Assembly: GCA_019638625.1 (NCBI GenBank)
Contig: JAHBTK010000007.1
Span: 62,001-126,000 of the forward strand
Direction: 5' to 3'
Length of the DNA: 64,000 bases
Origin: Chitinophagaceae bacterium
GTDB lineage: Bacteria; Bacteroidota; Bacteroidia; Chitinophagales; Chitinophagaceae
Shown: piece after piece, positions 1-8,698 of the stretch
Numbering within the stretch: position 1 is the stretch's first letter
Layout: each line of letters opens with the position of its first letter
Notes under the pieces: generated by a model
Told to the model about the DNA's origin: nothing
Database searches by the model: none
The model's input: the letters and a program-made list of their open reading frames with translations, nothing else
Translations under genes and position numbers: made by a program

Positions 1-453
1 ATGGGACGGCTCTGCCCAGTGTAATCCAAAGAAGCGGGCAGGATGCTTCACCTCCTCCTGCAACAGGCTGATCGGAATGGCAGAGGTATTACTGGTTAAA
101 ACAGCGTTTTTGCTGATCACGGATTCTATCTTCTCATACACCTGCTTTTTGATATCCCTGTTCTCCAGGGTACATTCCACTACCAGTCCGCAACGGCGAA
201 GCCGTCCGTAATCTTCGGTTATGGTCAACCGTTTTAAATAAAACTCCGGTGCATGCTTTATCAGTTTTTCTTTCAGCGAACGTTTCAGGTGTGCCTTAAT
301 TCTTTTCTCTGCATGTTCCATATCAGACGCGATCGGTGCTACGGCAATTACCGTATGACCCGCTATCAAAAAGCAGGTAGCAATGCTGCAACCCATCAGT
401 CCGAGTCCGACTACGCCGGCTTCAATGTCCGCAGGTTTTATTTTTTTGCTCAT
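1..453 (-). CDS. 3-hydroxyacyl-CoA dehydrogenase, NAD-binding part (partial)
   Basis: The gene starts at the ATG at 451-453 on the minus strand and runs off the left edge, so only the first 151 residues are present. The N-terminus carries a Rossmann dinucleotide-binding motif (VGLGLMG, about residues 15-21) followed by the hydrophobic strand and helix typical of this family. Near residues 119-123 is the SNTSA motif that lines the active site of L-3-hydroxyacyl-CoA dehydrogenases. The family oxidises L-3-hydroxyacyl-CoA to 3-ketoacyl-CoA with NAD in fatty-acid degradation or butanoate metabolism. The catalytic His and the C-terminal domain lie at or beyond the edge, so acyl-chain preference cannot be judged. 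No partner gene of beta-oxidation is visible on this side. Confidence 0.85.
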   Translation of the reverse strand, partial: MSKKIKPADIEAGVVGLGLMGCSIATCFLIAGHTVIAVAPIASDMEHAEKRIKAHLKRSLKEKLIKHAPEFYLKRLTITEDYGRLRRCGLVVECTLENRDIKKQVYEKIESVISKNAVLTSNTSAIPISLLQEEVKHPARFFGLHWAEPSH

Positions 454-783
454 CTTTATAACTGTTTTTATTCTTTAAACTTATTATCAGCCAGTTCCAT
501 GTCCCCCTCAGGAGGGGGCTGCAACCCGCATCATCAGCAATTTACCACGGGGGAGGATGGAAGGAGCTCTCTTTCGTTGATACAGGCTCCGTCAAAATCC
601 ACCCCCTCACGTATAACATTGATCTAACTCTAAGCTTCAACTCCCGCCAGCGGGGGACATGCCAGTCGCTGCTTGTGCCTGCCGGTTGTACCCTTATTGC
701 GAGAACCTCAACTTTCTCACCGAAGGTAATTTTTCCCGGTAACAGTCCCCTGCTTCGCTAATAAATTGCAATATCCGTTCTTA
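454..783. other. Intergenic region with a GC-rich palindrome
   Basis: No convincing gene is present. A perfect 7-bp inverted repeat (CCCCCTC / GAGGGGG, two-base loop) lies at 503-518, and more C- or G-rich text follows to about 670. Compact palindromes of this kind are common between Bacteroidota genes. Without a downstream T-run it is not a clear terminator. Confidence 0.5.
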
Positions 784-2037
784 TCAGCCTTCCGCTTTTT
801 CTTCCCAGATCATAGCCAGGTGTACAATGGTCTGCACACTTTTTTCCATATCCTGTATGCTTACATATTCGTGCTTTCCGTGAAAGGCCATTTCACCGGT
901 AAAGATATTGGGACAGGGTAATCCCATAAAGGATAACCTGGAACCGTCGGTTCCGCCTCTTGCACTGGTTCTTACCGGCTTTATACCGGCACGTTCAATG
1001 GCCAGCAGGGCATATTCGCTCACTTCCGGATGCAGGTCCAGCACCTCTTTCATATTCCTGTACTGTTCTCTTACTTCCATTGTTCCGGTGGCGCCGGGAT
1101 ATTTGGTAAGAACAGCTTTGAGCGTTTGCTCCAGTATGGTTTCATATTCTCCCAGCTTTCGTGTATTAAAGTCCCTGATGATAAACTCGATAGTGGCTTT
1201 TTCAGCGATGCCGCTCAGCTTCACCGGGTGTACAAACCCTTCCCTTCCTTCTGTTGTTTCCGGGCTTAGCCCATTAGCGGGCAACGCCTCCAGGAATCCT
1301 GCGGCCACTTTTAAAGCGTTCACCAGTTTGTTCTTTGCGTATCCCGGATGAGCGCTTACCCCATGAATGGTGATGGTAGCCGCATCAGCGGAAAATGTTT
1401 CATCCTCAAAGGTTCCTCTTTCACTGCCATCCAGGGTATAACCGAATTTGGCGCCAAGCTTTTGCATGTCTACCCTGTCCACGCCCCGGCCAATTTCCTC
1501 GTCTGGTGTAAACAGTATCCTTATATCGCCATGTTTCACTTCAGGATGATGTACCAGGAAGTGCACAAAATCCATTATCACGGCTACCCCCGCTTTGTCA
1601 TCAGCCCCCAGCAGGGTGGTACCCGAAGCCGTAATGATATCTTCTCCCTGTTTTTCCAGCAGGTAAGGGTGATCGGTAGTGGTGATGACCTGGCTGCTGT
1701 CATCAGGCAATACGATATCGTTTCCTGCATAACTCCAGTGAATGATGGGCTTCACCCCCGCTCCGCTGCAGTCTGAAGAAGTATCCACATGCGCACAATA
1801 ACAAATTACCGGCACTTTCCTGGAAGTATTGGCGGGTATGGTTGCATATACGTATCCATACTCATCCAGGGCCGCGTCGCTTATACCAAGCGCCTGCAAC
1901 TCATCCACCAGCACCCTTGATAGATCTTTTTGTTTTTCCGTGGAAGGAAAGCTCTTGGAGGCGGGGTCAGACTGTGTATCTATCTGTACGTATCTCAGGA
2001 ATCTGTCGGTAACTGTAAACGAATAATTTGTAAACAT
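784..2037 (-). CDS. pepT: Peptidase T (tripeptide aminopeptidase)
   Basis: This is a 417-residue cytoplasmic M20B metallopeptidase that removes the N-terminal residue of tripeptides. The length fits the family (about 410). Metal-ligand motifs are all present: AHVDTS (His83, Asp85), LLGADDKAG (Asp146), TPDEEIG (Glu180 and Glu181), the TLDGSERG stretch, and the C-terminal MAFHGKHEYV with the last His ligand. The dimerisation-domain motif GVSAHPGYAKNKLVNA sits in the middle. The start is an ATG with no competing upstream start. The site-2 protease gene lies upstream on the same strand; the 27-base gap makes co-transcription plausible. Confidence 0.95.
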   Translation of the reverse strand: MFTNYSFTVTDRFLRYVQIDTQSDPASKSFPSTEKQKDLSRVLVDELQALGISDAALDEYGYVYATIPANTSRKVPVICYCAHVDTSSDCSGAGVKPIIHWSYAGNDIVLPDDSSQVITTTDHPYLLEKQGEDIITASGTTLLGADDKAGVAVIMDFVHFLVHHPEVKHGDIRILFTPDEEIGRGVDRVDMQKLGAKFGYTLDGSERGTFEDETFSADAATITIHGVSAHPGYAKNKLVNALKVAAGFLEALPANGLSPETTEGREGFVHPVKLSGIAEKATIEFIIRDFNTRKLGEYETILEQTLKAVLTKYPGATGTMEVREQYRNMKEVLDLHPEVSEYALLAIERAGIKPVRTSARGGTDGSRLSFMGLPCPNIFTGEMAFHGKHEYVSIQDMEKSVQTIVHLAMIWEEKAEG

Positions 2038-2064
2038 GATCGATATGATTTAACAGGTTTTTCT

Positions 2065-3036
2065 TTACACAAAAAAAAGCCTGAATGAAAAGAATTTAAG
2101 CAATAACAGTATGGGCGCTACCAGCAATATCAGCCATACAAGGGTGGAAAAAATAATCTGTCCGCGATTAAGATCTGCTGACACCGGCGCATCCAATACA
2201 CGTTGCACCCATTTTACCACCCGGTCCTCATCTGCCCCGGCCGTTTCGGGGTCCAGTCCATTCAATGCGGGAACCCGCCGGATAAGAGCTGCCCTGATGG
2301 CCATATAGGATTGGTCATCCAGCATTTTATAGGTTGTTTTATAAGATACTTTATCTCGTTCCAGCGCCTTTCTTACGGACATCACTTTCAGCATCCGCCT
2401 GATCCGGGTGATTATAAACCAGACAAGTATCAAAATATAAGGGTTCCCCATTGTTACGGCAACCGCAAAAAGAAGCAATCCTGTCAACATTAAAAAAACC
2501 GGTTGTACGATCCGCGTTTTAGCGCCATAGAGGTTTTCAAGCAGTTGCCCCCCGTCCAAAGGCGTTACCGGCAGCAGATTGAACACATTTAAGGTAATGA
2601 GGAAAAAACTCAACTGGTAGTAAAACCTGGCGCCGGTTTGCAGAAATATTGCCAAAACGATAAGACCGGCTATAATGCCCGGTGTGGGTCCCGCAAACAG
2701 CGTGATCACCCTTTGACGCTGGGATATTTTTTGCGGAGAGCCCGAAACAAAAGCGCCGAGGAAGGGGATAAAAAACATTTGCACATCACGGTACCCGAAA
2801 TATTTCATCGCTGCAAAATGCCCCGTTTCATGCAATAAAACAATAGCTGTGATCACAATGATCCATTCCGGTTTGTTGCGGAACACAAAATAGTAGATAA
2901 GAAAATATATGAGGAGGCTTATCCCTGTTTTTACAAGGCGGTGCAAACGGCTTTCTGAAAACTCGAATTCAGGCTTTTTGTTAATGGTTTCCTGCAATGG
3001 TCTTTTTTTAGTTACACAAAAACAATAGCTGCCCAA
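2065..3036 (-). CDS. Site-2 protease family membrane metallopeptidase (M50)
   Basis: An integral membrane zinc protease of about 320 residues. The zinc motif HETGH (residues 69-73) lies in a transmembrane helix, and the second motif LPVTPLDGGQ (Asp161) provides the third ligand. At least five hydrophobic segments are visible, with a soluble C-terminal stretch ending in a final membrane helix. Site-2 proteases cut transmembrane substrates, often anti-sigma factors or signal-peptide remnants. The substrate here is unknown. The longest frame begins with TTG at 3036, and no ATG precedes the active site, so the true start is one of the TTG codons near 3036 or 2997. Confidence 0.85.
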   Translation of the reverse strand: MGSYCFCVTKKRPLQETINKKPEFEFSESRLHRLVKTGISLLIYFLIYYFVFRNKPEWIIVITAIVLLHETGHFAAMKYFGYRDVQMFFIPFLGAFVSGSPQKISQRQRVITLFAGPTPGIIAGLIVLAIFLQTGARFYYQLSFFLITLNVFNLLPVTPLDGGQLLENLYGAKTRIVQPVFLMLTGLLLFAVAVTMGNPYILILVWFIITRIRRMLKVMSVRKALERDKVSYKTTYKMLDDQSYMAIRAALIRRVPALNGLDPETAGADEDRVVKWVQRVLDAPVSADLNRGQIIFSTLVWLILLVAPILLLLKFFSFRLFFV

Positions 3037-3189
3037 AATGTATGTGCAGGCTGTTATTCAGAACGGTTTATGGCTTAGCGATGGCAGGGCATTTGAAAAC
3101 CGTCTGCTCAAATTTAGTACAATAGAATTCCAAATGCTGAATTTATTCCGTCAAGCCTCACTATGGCCAAAACTTATTGACGGCAGTTT

Positions 3190-3693
3190 TTACTTTTGTC
3201 TACTCAATATGATTTTGAATTTTTCAATTTGTCGTCTGTGTCGTAAAACGTGAACAATTGCGTGTTCAGTTATTTGTTCTATGTCATAAACCTGTCCCCA
3301 CGACGTGAGTATTTTTTTATTATTGTCAAATTGTTCAAGTTGACTATCCCGGATATTTTTGAAAACTTCTGCTGTGAATGCAAAAACACTGTTCAGGTCT
3401 TTATGATAATCTTTTACGGTCAAACGAAGCAAATCGTCAGGATAAGTTAATTTTTCTCCTGAAAGTTGTCGAATATCAATAGCATAAGCAAATCCGGCAC
3501 TAACAACATGTGCTAAAATTGTCTGAACCGATTTGCAATTGGTATCCGTAGTTTTGTGGTCTACAATTGCAACTAGTTCATTGTCTGAAATGTCAGCAAT
3601 CGTCTGCTGCAATTCGATGATTGCTCTTTCATATTCGTCAAGTAATGCCCCGACTGCTCCCTGTTTGTACGTTTTTGTTGTCAATTTTGTCAA
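3190..3693 (-). CDS. DinB-like four-helix protein
   Basis: A 167-residue protein with the DinB/YfiT helical-bundle pattern: conserved His residues in TILAHVVSAG (near residue 85) and in the C-terminal HVLRHRRQIEKF helix, spaced as in the three-His metal site of this superfamily. Family members are metal-dependent enzymes, some acting as thiol transferases, but most have no assigned function. The start is TTG preceded by an AAGG-type ribosome site. The gene is visibly more AT-rich than its neighbours, which hints at later acquisition. It lies between the M50 protease gene and the acetylesterase gene, all on the minus strand. Confidence 0.75.
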   Translation of the reverse strand: MTKLTTKTYKQGAVGALLDEYERAIIELQQTIADISDNELVAIVDHKTTDTNCKSVQTILAHVVSAGFAYAIDIRQLSGEKLTYPDDLLRLTVKDYHKDLNSVFAFTAEVFKNIRDSQLEQFDNNKKILTSWGQVYDIEQITEHAIVHVLRHRRQIEKFKIILSRQK

Positions 3694-3737
3694 TTACCTT
3701 TGGTTACTCACACAATTACAGTCAACAACTTTCAATA

Positions 3738-5165
3738 CTATTGATATTCCTCTTTATCTGTTGCCACTTCCCAGTTGTCCGTACGGAAGGGGTTAACAGG
3801 CAACCCTGCTTTACTGAAGATATTGCCGATACCCGTATTACTGAACGAGAAACGTACAGCTACCGGGTTTTTTACCTGCTTGCTTGAAACAACTACTTTA
3901 TCTCCGGTTATTTTCACATCGGCCGGTACAAAAATTTTATCCTCACCGGCTATATAAAATTCGGTTGCCTTCTTGTCGCCGGCTTTTAATATCAACCCCT
4001 CCACCGCATTGTCAAAATGAACGGTTATTTTATTTTTATCCACATCAAAACTCTTATATACAGGACTCTTGTAGCTGCCCGCCGGCTTCGCATAGGTTTC
4101 CGCCAGCGCCCAGCCGGCCAGTCTTTCACCCACTCCTCTTTTTTGCCTGGGGTGAATATCTTTCACGTCCTCCACCAGGTCGGATATCACTACCATGCCG
4201 GTACCGGGGTAATCAAGCGTTTTTGTTTGCGCTTCTCTTACCAGCGCGCCTATATGCCTGTTGCCATACCTGAAAGGCGCTATCTGCACATAGTAAAACG
4301 GGATATCTTTTTTCCAGGCTTTTCTCCAACTGCCAATCATAGTGCGCATCAACCTGTCATAAGTATCGGCGTTGGCCGTATTACTTTCTCCCTGGTACCA
4401 TATAGCGCCGGCAATATTAAAACTGGTAATGGGATAGATCATTGCATTATAAGTAGACCCTGCAAAAACCGGCCACCAGTTACTCTTGGTCACTTTTTTG
4501 GCCGCTTCCTTTAATTCATCATCTTTTTCAACAGATTCTTCAGGCGCCCACACTTCTGCGGGCGTACCGCCCCAACTGGTGTTGATCAACCCGATCGGGA
4601 TATTCAGGTCTCTCTGTAATTTTTTTCCAAAGAAGTATGCTACCGCGCTAAAATTTTTCAAACTTCCCGCATTACATTCCTTCCAGGTACCGGGGCAGTT
4701 TTCCTGCGGATGATCGGCTGTTGTCTGGGGGATCTGGAAAAACCGGATATTGGCATTTGTGGCTACCGGCAGCTCAGCATCTATCTCCGGTATTCCGTTC
4801 AGGCTGCTCCATTGCATATTCGACTGACCGGAACAAACCCACACTTCTCCTATCAATACATTTTTCAGCACTATGGTATTGCTCCCTTTTATAGTAAGCG
4901 TATAGGGTCCGCCTGCCGCCGGGGTGTTGATTGTCAACCTCCATTTGGCATTGCCGGTACTCTGCGTAGAGTCAACCGTATTGTTCCAGGAATTGGTTAT
5001 GTATATTTTTTCACCGGGCGAAGACCACCCCCAGACTGCAACAGCAGATTGCTGCTGCAATACCATGTTGTCTGAGAAAACAGAAGGTAACCTGATCTCT
5101 GCAAAAGAACCTTTGATAATACAAAGAAGCAGCAGAACCAGGGAGCTTTTTACAAACGCTTTCAT
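3738..5165 (-). CDS. Sialate O-acetylesterase (SGNH-type, secreted)
   Basis: A 475-residue exported esterase. A Sec signal peptide covers roughly residues 1-22. The N-terminal motif VFSDNMVLQQ and a beta-sandwich segment precede the SGNH core. The nucleophile lies in GEVWVCSGQSNMQW (Ser115), followed by WYQGESN and a late DIHPRQK block that supplies the catalytic Asp/His pair. Enzymes of this family remove O-acetyl groups from sialic acids or from plant or host polysaccharides in the periplasm. The gene has its own likely promoter just upstream (5188-5217). No sialic-acid catabolic genes are adjacent, so the substrate remains open. Confidence 0.9.
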   Translation of the reverse strand: MKAFVKSSLVLLLLCIIKGSFAEIRLPSVFSDNMVLQQQSAVAVWGWSSPGEKIYITNSWNNTVDSTQSTGNAKWRLTINTPAAGGPYTLTIKGSNTIVLKNVLIGEVWVCSGQSNMQWSSLNGIPEIDAELPVATNANIRFFQIPQTTADHPQENCPGTWKECNAGSLKNFSAVAYFFGKKLQRDLNIPIGLINTSWGGTPAEVWAPEESVEKDDELKEAAKKVTKSNWWPVFAGSTYNAMIYPITSFNIAGAIWYQGESNTANADTYDRLMRTMIGSWRKAWKKDIPFYYVQIAPFRYGNRHIGALVREAQTKTLDYPGTGMVVISDLVEDVKDIHPRQKRGVGERLAGWALAETYAKPAGSYKSPVYKSFDVDKNKITVHFDNAVEGLILKAGDKKATEFYIAGEDKIFVPADVKITGDKVVVSSKQVKNPVAVRFSFSNTGIGNIFSKAGLPVNPFRTDNWEVATDKEEYQ

Positions 5166-5187
5166 TATGTAACTTTTAAATTAGAGC

Positions 5188-5217
5188 AAAAGTTACCAAA
5201 GAAAACAAGCCCGGCAA
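5188..5217 (-). promoter_or_regulatory. Bacteroidota-type promoter of the acetylesterase gene
   Basis: On the minus strand a TTG at 5217-5215 is followed after exactly 19 bases by TAACTTTT at 5195-5188, seven of eight matches to the Bacteroidota -7 element TAnnTTTG. Transcription would start near 5181, about 16 bases before the ATG at 5165. The motif was found by eye. Confidence 0.45.
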
Positions 5218-5252
5218 AATGGTTTTTTGAAAATTAAAGGCTGATTATCTAA

Positions 5253-6419
5253 TTATGGAGCAGACTCTACAACGATTGTTTGCTTCAGGCGGAAAGACAC
5301 CGGAACCTCCTGCCGCAGCGCGGGTTTCCATTGCGGCATGCCTTCAAACTTTTGTTCCAGCAACTCGTTCATATCGTCGTTGCCGCCCTTAACAACTTTG
5401 GCATAAACAGGCTTGCCTTCCTTATCTATAATATAGTCCACCATGAGGTAAGCCGCCCGTTGTCCTTCATCCAGTAGAGGAACCAGTTCCCTGTTCAAAT
5501 TCTCGAGAAAAGTTTGAAATGCTTTTGCCCCACCGGGAAACTGCGGCTGCATATTTACTACCCGGGCCAATTCTTCTTCAGGAATCGGGATGGGTTTTTC
5601 TTTGGGGGTCAACGTTCTGGGTTTGGATGCAACCGCTGCGGTATTCACAGCTCCGGATCCTCCCAATATGTATTGTCCCCCGGGGTTCAATACAACCACC
5701 GGTATCTGTTTGGTTTTTTCAAAATACTCATACGCTGCCCGCAGGTTCTCTACAAGCGACCGATAGCTATGGTAGGTCTTTACAAATTTTTCCAGGTAAG
5801 AAACATTCCGGGGGTTATTAAATTGTACCGGAAATATATGAACCGGGATAAATTCCTGTCCTTGCGCATGTGCGTAACTGGTGATGATATACAGGTCTTC
5901 TATCTGGTCGTTGGTTATCGGGATACAACCTTCCGTAACACATGAACCATGAATGTATATATCTCCCCCGGGATACAGGGAATCACTCAGCATTCTGTCA
6001 GAAGCATTGGGATAGTTCAACCCCAGGGACAAATGGTACATGCTGTTGGGCTTAAACTCATTTATATAATAAAAGCCTTCCGGCACCTGGTAATCGCCCT
6101 GCATCCGCTTAGGACCCAAAGAGCCTGCCATAGCGCATACCTTATAGGTTTTAAACAGCTTAAACGATTCGTTTTTTTTGTTTTTTACCCACACTTCCAG
6201 TTGGCTGTCAAGTTTAAAAGAGCGGATATATACATATTTGGCCGGCCATTCCAGTCCCTTTTCCTTAAACTCTTTTTTTATCCCTTCTTCTTTTCTTCGG
6301 AAAACATCTGCCACTCGGGAGAAAGTTTTCTGGTAATCAACAAAATTACCTTGTGCATATATCAGTCCGGCCTGGGTTAAAGCCAGAACAATCAACAGGA
6401 TGGATTTATACGTTTTCAT
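5253..6419 (-). CDS. L,D-transpeptidase with C-terminal TonB-like domain
   Basis: A 388-residue exported protein with a signal peptide (about residues 1-22). The YkuD catalytic domain (about 60-200) has the YafK-type motif IYIHGSCVTEGCIPI, with His157 and the catalytic Cys165. Such enzymes cross-link or cut peptidoglycan, or attach proteins to it. After a Pro-rich linker (PKEKPIPIPEEE), residues about 290-388 resemble the TonB C-terminal fold of Bacteroidota energy-transducer proteins: QPQFPGG, then VDYIIDKEGKPVYAKVVKG and a PQWKPA block. The combination of a wall enzyme with a TonB-like domain is unusual. A promoter lies at 6475-6504. Confidence 0.85.
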   Translation of the reverse strand: MKTYKSILLIVLALTQAGLIYAQGNFVDYQKTFSRVADVFRRKEEGIKKEFKEKGLEWPAKYVYIRSFKLDSQLEVWVKNKKNESFKLFKTYKVCAMAGSLGPKRMQGDYQVPEGFYYINEFKPNSMYHLSLGLNYPNASDRMLSDSLYPGGDIYIHGSCVTEGCIPITNDQIEDLYIITSYAHAQGQEFIPVHIFPVQFNNPRNVSYLEKFVKTYHSYRSLVENLRAAYEYFEKTKQIPVVVLNPGGQYILGGSGAVNTAAVASKPRTLTPKEKPIPIPEEELARVVNMQPQFPGGAKAFQTFLENLNRELVPLLDEGQRAAYLMVDYIIDKEGKPVYAKVVKGGNDDMNELLEQKFEGMPQWKPALRQEVPVSFRLKQTIVVESAP

Positions 6420-6474
6420 TATAATATATGCCTTAAACGCGGAATGATTATTTTATTTAAACTGAAATCCGGCA

Positions 6475-6504
6475 CAAATATCATACTTTATTGTGTTTAT
6501 CCAA
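6475..6504 (-). promoter_or_regulatory. Bacteroidota-type promoter of the L,D-transpeptidase gene
   Basis: On the minus strand TTG (6504-6502) is followed after 19 bases by GATATTTG (6482-6475), seven of eight matches to TAnnTTTG. The predicted transcript begins near 6468, leaving a leader of about 49 bases. The rest of 6420-6759 between the two divergent genes shows no other clear element. Confidence 0.45.
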
Positions 6505-6759
6505 CATTGCTTAACACCTGATTTGCAATTTATTACCGGTTAAACCAGGATAATAACGTTTTAAATGACCGGCTATTTTGTGCAAAGGGGGGAACAGGGA
6601 TAAAAAGATTTTCCGGTGAGAAAAGCAAAAAGCTGACAAACAGGTATTTATGATTTATTCCAATATCAACTCCCTGAGAATAGATATAACCTGTATACAC
6701 TAAAACCGGTTCGCATTTTCGTAACTTGCCTTAATACAAAGGAGAAATATATCAGTATC

Positions 6760-7878
6760 ATGCTTTTTATTCAATCGGACGTTGTCAAAAAGAAGAGTTG
6801 TTTCCAGCCGCTGTCTTGTATAATATTCCTGATTTTTCTGCTGCTTGTCTTTGCCGGATGTTATAACAAAACAAAGCCTTCGATCGTACCTCCCGGAACA
6901 ATGCAGGAGATCTTTGAAAAAGTAAAAACGCCTTTTAAGTATGGTGTAGTGCTTACAACGGGAGATTCTTCGAAAATGGCAGACAGTCCCAGCATTTTCC
7001 GGCTAAACAATACCTGGTATATGACTTATATTGTATTTGATGGCAGGGGATACGAAACCTGGCTGGCAGAAAGTAAGGATCTTTTAGAATGGGAAACCAA
7101 AGGCAGGATTTTGTCATTCACTGACAGCACCTGGGATGCTACCCAAAAAGCCGCTTACCTTTCTTTGCTGGACACCGATTGGGAAAACAACTATCGTCCC
7201 ATGCAGGCGGATAACCGATACTGGGCATCCTATCTCGGCGGTTCTGCCGTTGGTTATGAAGCCGGGAGGCTGGGTGTGGGTATGGCACATGCAGTAAACC
7301 CTGCCGAAGTGCAGGAATGGACACGATTACCCCGGCCTGTTTTGTCAGCCGATGATGCAGACGCCCGCTGGTATGATAATAAAACAATTTACAAAAGCAG
7401 CATCATCTATGATAAAGAGAAACTAACCGGTCATCCGTATATAATGTATTACAATGCTGCCGGCGACAGCACGTTTAACGGACGCCAGTTCGAAAGTATC
7501 GCCATGGCAGTGTCAGATGATATGGTTAGCTGGAAAAGACTGGGCGACAAACCACTGCTTACAAAAGGCAGGGGTATATGCGGTGATGCCCAGGTGGTAA
7601 AAATCGGGGAGGTTTATGTAATGTTTTTTTTCGGATACGACTGGGAAGATGGCAATCGCACGGCGTTCGACCGGTTTGCCTGCTCCTACGACCTGGTAAA
7701 CTGGGCAGAATGGACCGGGGAAAACCTGGTAGAGCCGTCTGAGCCCTATGACCGGCAATATGCCCATAAACCCTGCGTCATCAACTGGAATGGTGTGGTC
7801 TATCATTTTTACAACGCGGTAGGCGACCAGGGGCGGGTCATCGCACTTGCCACTTCAAAAGATATCAAGAACCCTTAG
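6760..7878 (+). CDS. GH43-like five-bladed propeller glycosidase, lipoprotein
   Basis: A 372-residue lipoprotein: the N-terminal hydrophobic stretch ends in LLLVFAGC, a lipobox with Cys near residue 29. The body repeats the blade signature of GH43/GH32/GH117-type propellers: ADSPSIFRLNNTWYM early, then KDLLEWE, DDMVSWKRLGDKPLL and DLVNWAEW, each a short Asp-Leu-x-x-Trp turn. These enzymes cut arabinan, xylan or related glycans. The early Asp in the ADSPS block is a candidate catalytic base; the other acids cannot be assigned with certainty. The start is supported by an AAGGAG site ten or so bases upstream. No polysaccharide-utilisation SusC/D pair is adjacent. Confidence 0.8.
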   Translation: MLFIQSDVVKKKSCFQPLSCIIFLIFLLLVFAGCYNKTKPSIVPPGTMQEIFEKVKTPFKYGVVLTTGDSSKMADSPSIFRLNNTWYMTYIVFDGRGYETWLAESKDLLEWETKGRILSFTDSTWDATQKAAYLSLLDTDWENNYRPMQADNRYWASYLGGSAVGYEAGRLGVGMAHAVNPAEVQEWTRLPRPVLSADDADARWYDNKTIYKSSIIYDKEKLTGHPYIMYYNAAGDSTFNGRQFESIAMAVSDDMVSWKRLGDKPLLTKGRGICGDAQVVKIGEVYVMFFFGYDWEDGNRTAFDRFACSYDLVNWAEWTGENLVEPSEPYDRQYAHKPCVINWNGVVYHFYNAVGDQGRVIALATSKDIKNP

Positions 7879-7913
7879 TACATTTGACAAAGAGACAATG
7901 ATGCTGTGAACCG

Positions 7914-7973
7914 CAGTGTCCCTCTGCCTGGCAGAACGCTTTGCACGGAGGAGCCGCTGCGGAGAAGAAAAAG
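7914..7973 (+). repeat. Dispersed repeat copy A
   Basis: About 55-60 bases nearly identical to copy B at 8629-8683, in the same orientation, and to the shorter inverted copies at 45455-45495 and 46231-46258. The shared core contains CTGCCTGGCAGAACGC followed by TTTGCACGGAGGAG and a GGAGAAGAAAAA tail. Copies A and B bracket the orphan lipoprotein gene at 8123. The function is unknown. Confidence 0.8.
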
Positions 7974-8122
7974 GTTCTGATATACCGGGCGTCGCTTTTT
8001 TCAACCAGCAGTTTGGCCCGCGGGAAGTACGGTATCTTCATCTTAAGAGAAATAATTTACCTTTTTCGTTGTATCTTTTGAAATGATAATGAAAGCGATG
8101 GCATATGGAAGAACGAATTAGA

Positions 8123-8581
8123 ATGAAGAATATCGTGGCCACAACTGTATTGCTATTGGTAATGACCAGTTTATTTTCCTGCTTATATTCCTCTAAACCG
8201 GTTTACAGCTATTCAAAAACTCCGTTTTATCTAAAGGATGTGACAGACACTAAGCTTGATACAACAACTTATTATTTTCTTGAAGGAACGGGATATGAAG
8301 TTGATAAAGGGATAGTTGACCATATAACAATACTGAAATTTTTTGGCAATGGTCGCTTTTTGTTAACAGGAAATGATACACTTGCGTCTATTGAACAACA
8401 ATTAATCCCACAGGAGAAATTGTTTTATTACAAAATTGAAAAGGGCATTTTGAAAATGGAAGTTTATCGCGATCCGATGGCAGGCTTTGGTTATTGGGAG
8501 GGGAATATATATGAAGATTCTATTGTTTTTCACAGAGTACACAATACAAAAGCCAAAGATGTATTTCTGAAAAAGAAATGA
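8123..8581 (+). CDS. Small lipoprotein of unknown function
   Basis: The open frame begins at 8105, but the ATG at 8123 is the better start because a lipoprotein signal follows directly (hydrophobic stretch ending in TSLFSC, Cys at residue 20). The mature part, about 130 residues, is rich in beta-strand-forming residues and resembles no family I can name. The gene is AT-rich compared with the flanking glycosidase and tadA genes. It sits alone between two direct copies of a dispersed repeat (7914-7973 and 8629-8683), which suggests it came in or moves as a unit. Confidence 0.7.
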   Translation: MKNIVATTVLLLVMTSLFSCLYSSKPVYSYSKTPFYLKDVTDTKLDTTTYYFLEGTGYEVDKGIVDHITILKFFGNGRFLLTGNDTLASIEQQLIPQEKLFYYKIEKGILKMEVYRDPMAGFGYWEGNIYEDSIVFHRVHNTKAKDVFLKKK

Positions 8582-8628
8582 AATCAAGACGCTTGAGGAG
8601 TTGTTAAGTTCACAGCCTGTTCGGCGGA

Positions 8629-8683
8629 AGTGTCCCTCTGCCTGGCAGAACGCTTTGCACGGAGGAGACGCGGAGAAGAAAAA
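8629..8683 (+). repeat. Dispersed repeat copy B
   Basis: Second direct copy of the element at 7914, differing mainly by a short deletion after GGAGGAG. It is translated only if one starts the next gene at the GTG at 8630. That shared, repeat-derived peptide is the reason the later ATG (8699) is preferred for the following gene. Confidence 0.8.
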
Positions 8684-8698
8684 ACTAATTTGAATGTT

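Noticed and set aside
253..627. Plus-strand ORF of 124 codons
   Set aside because: It lies antisense to the start of the 3-hydroxyacyl-CoA dehydrogenase gene and then runs through intergenic palindromes. The protein has no domain-like pattern.
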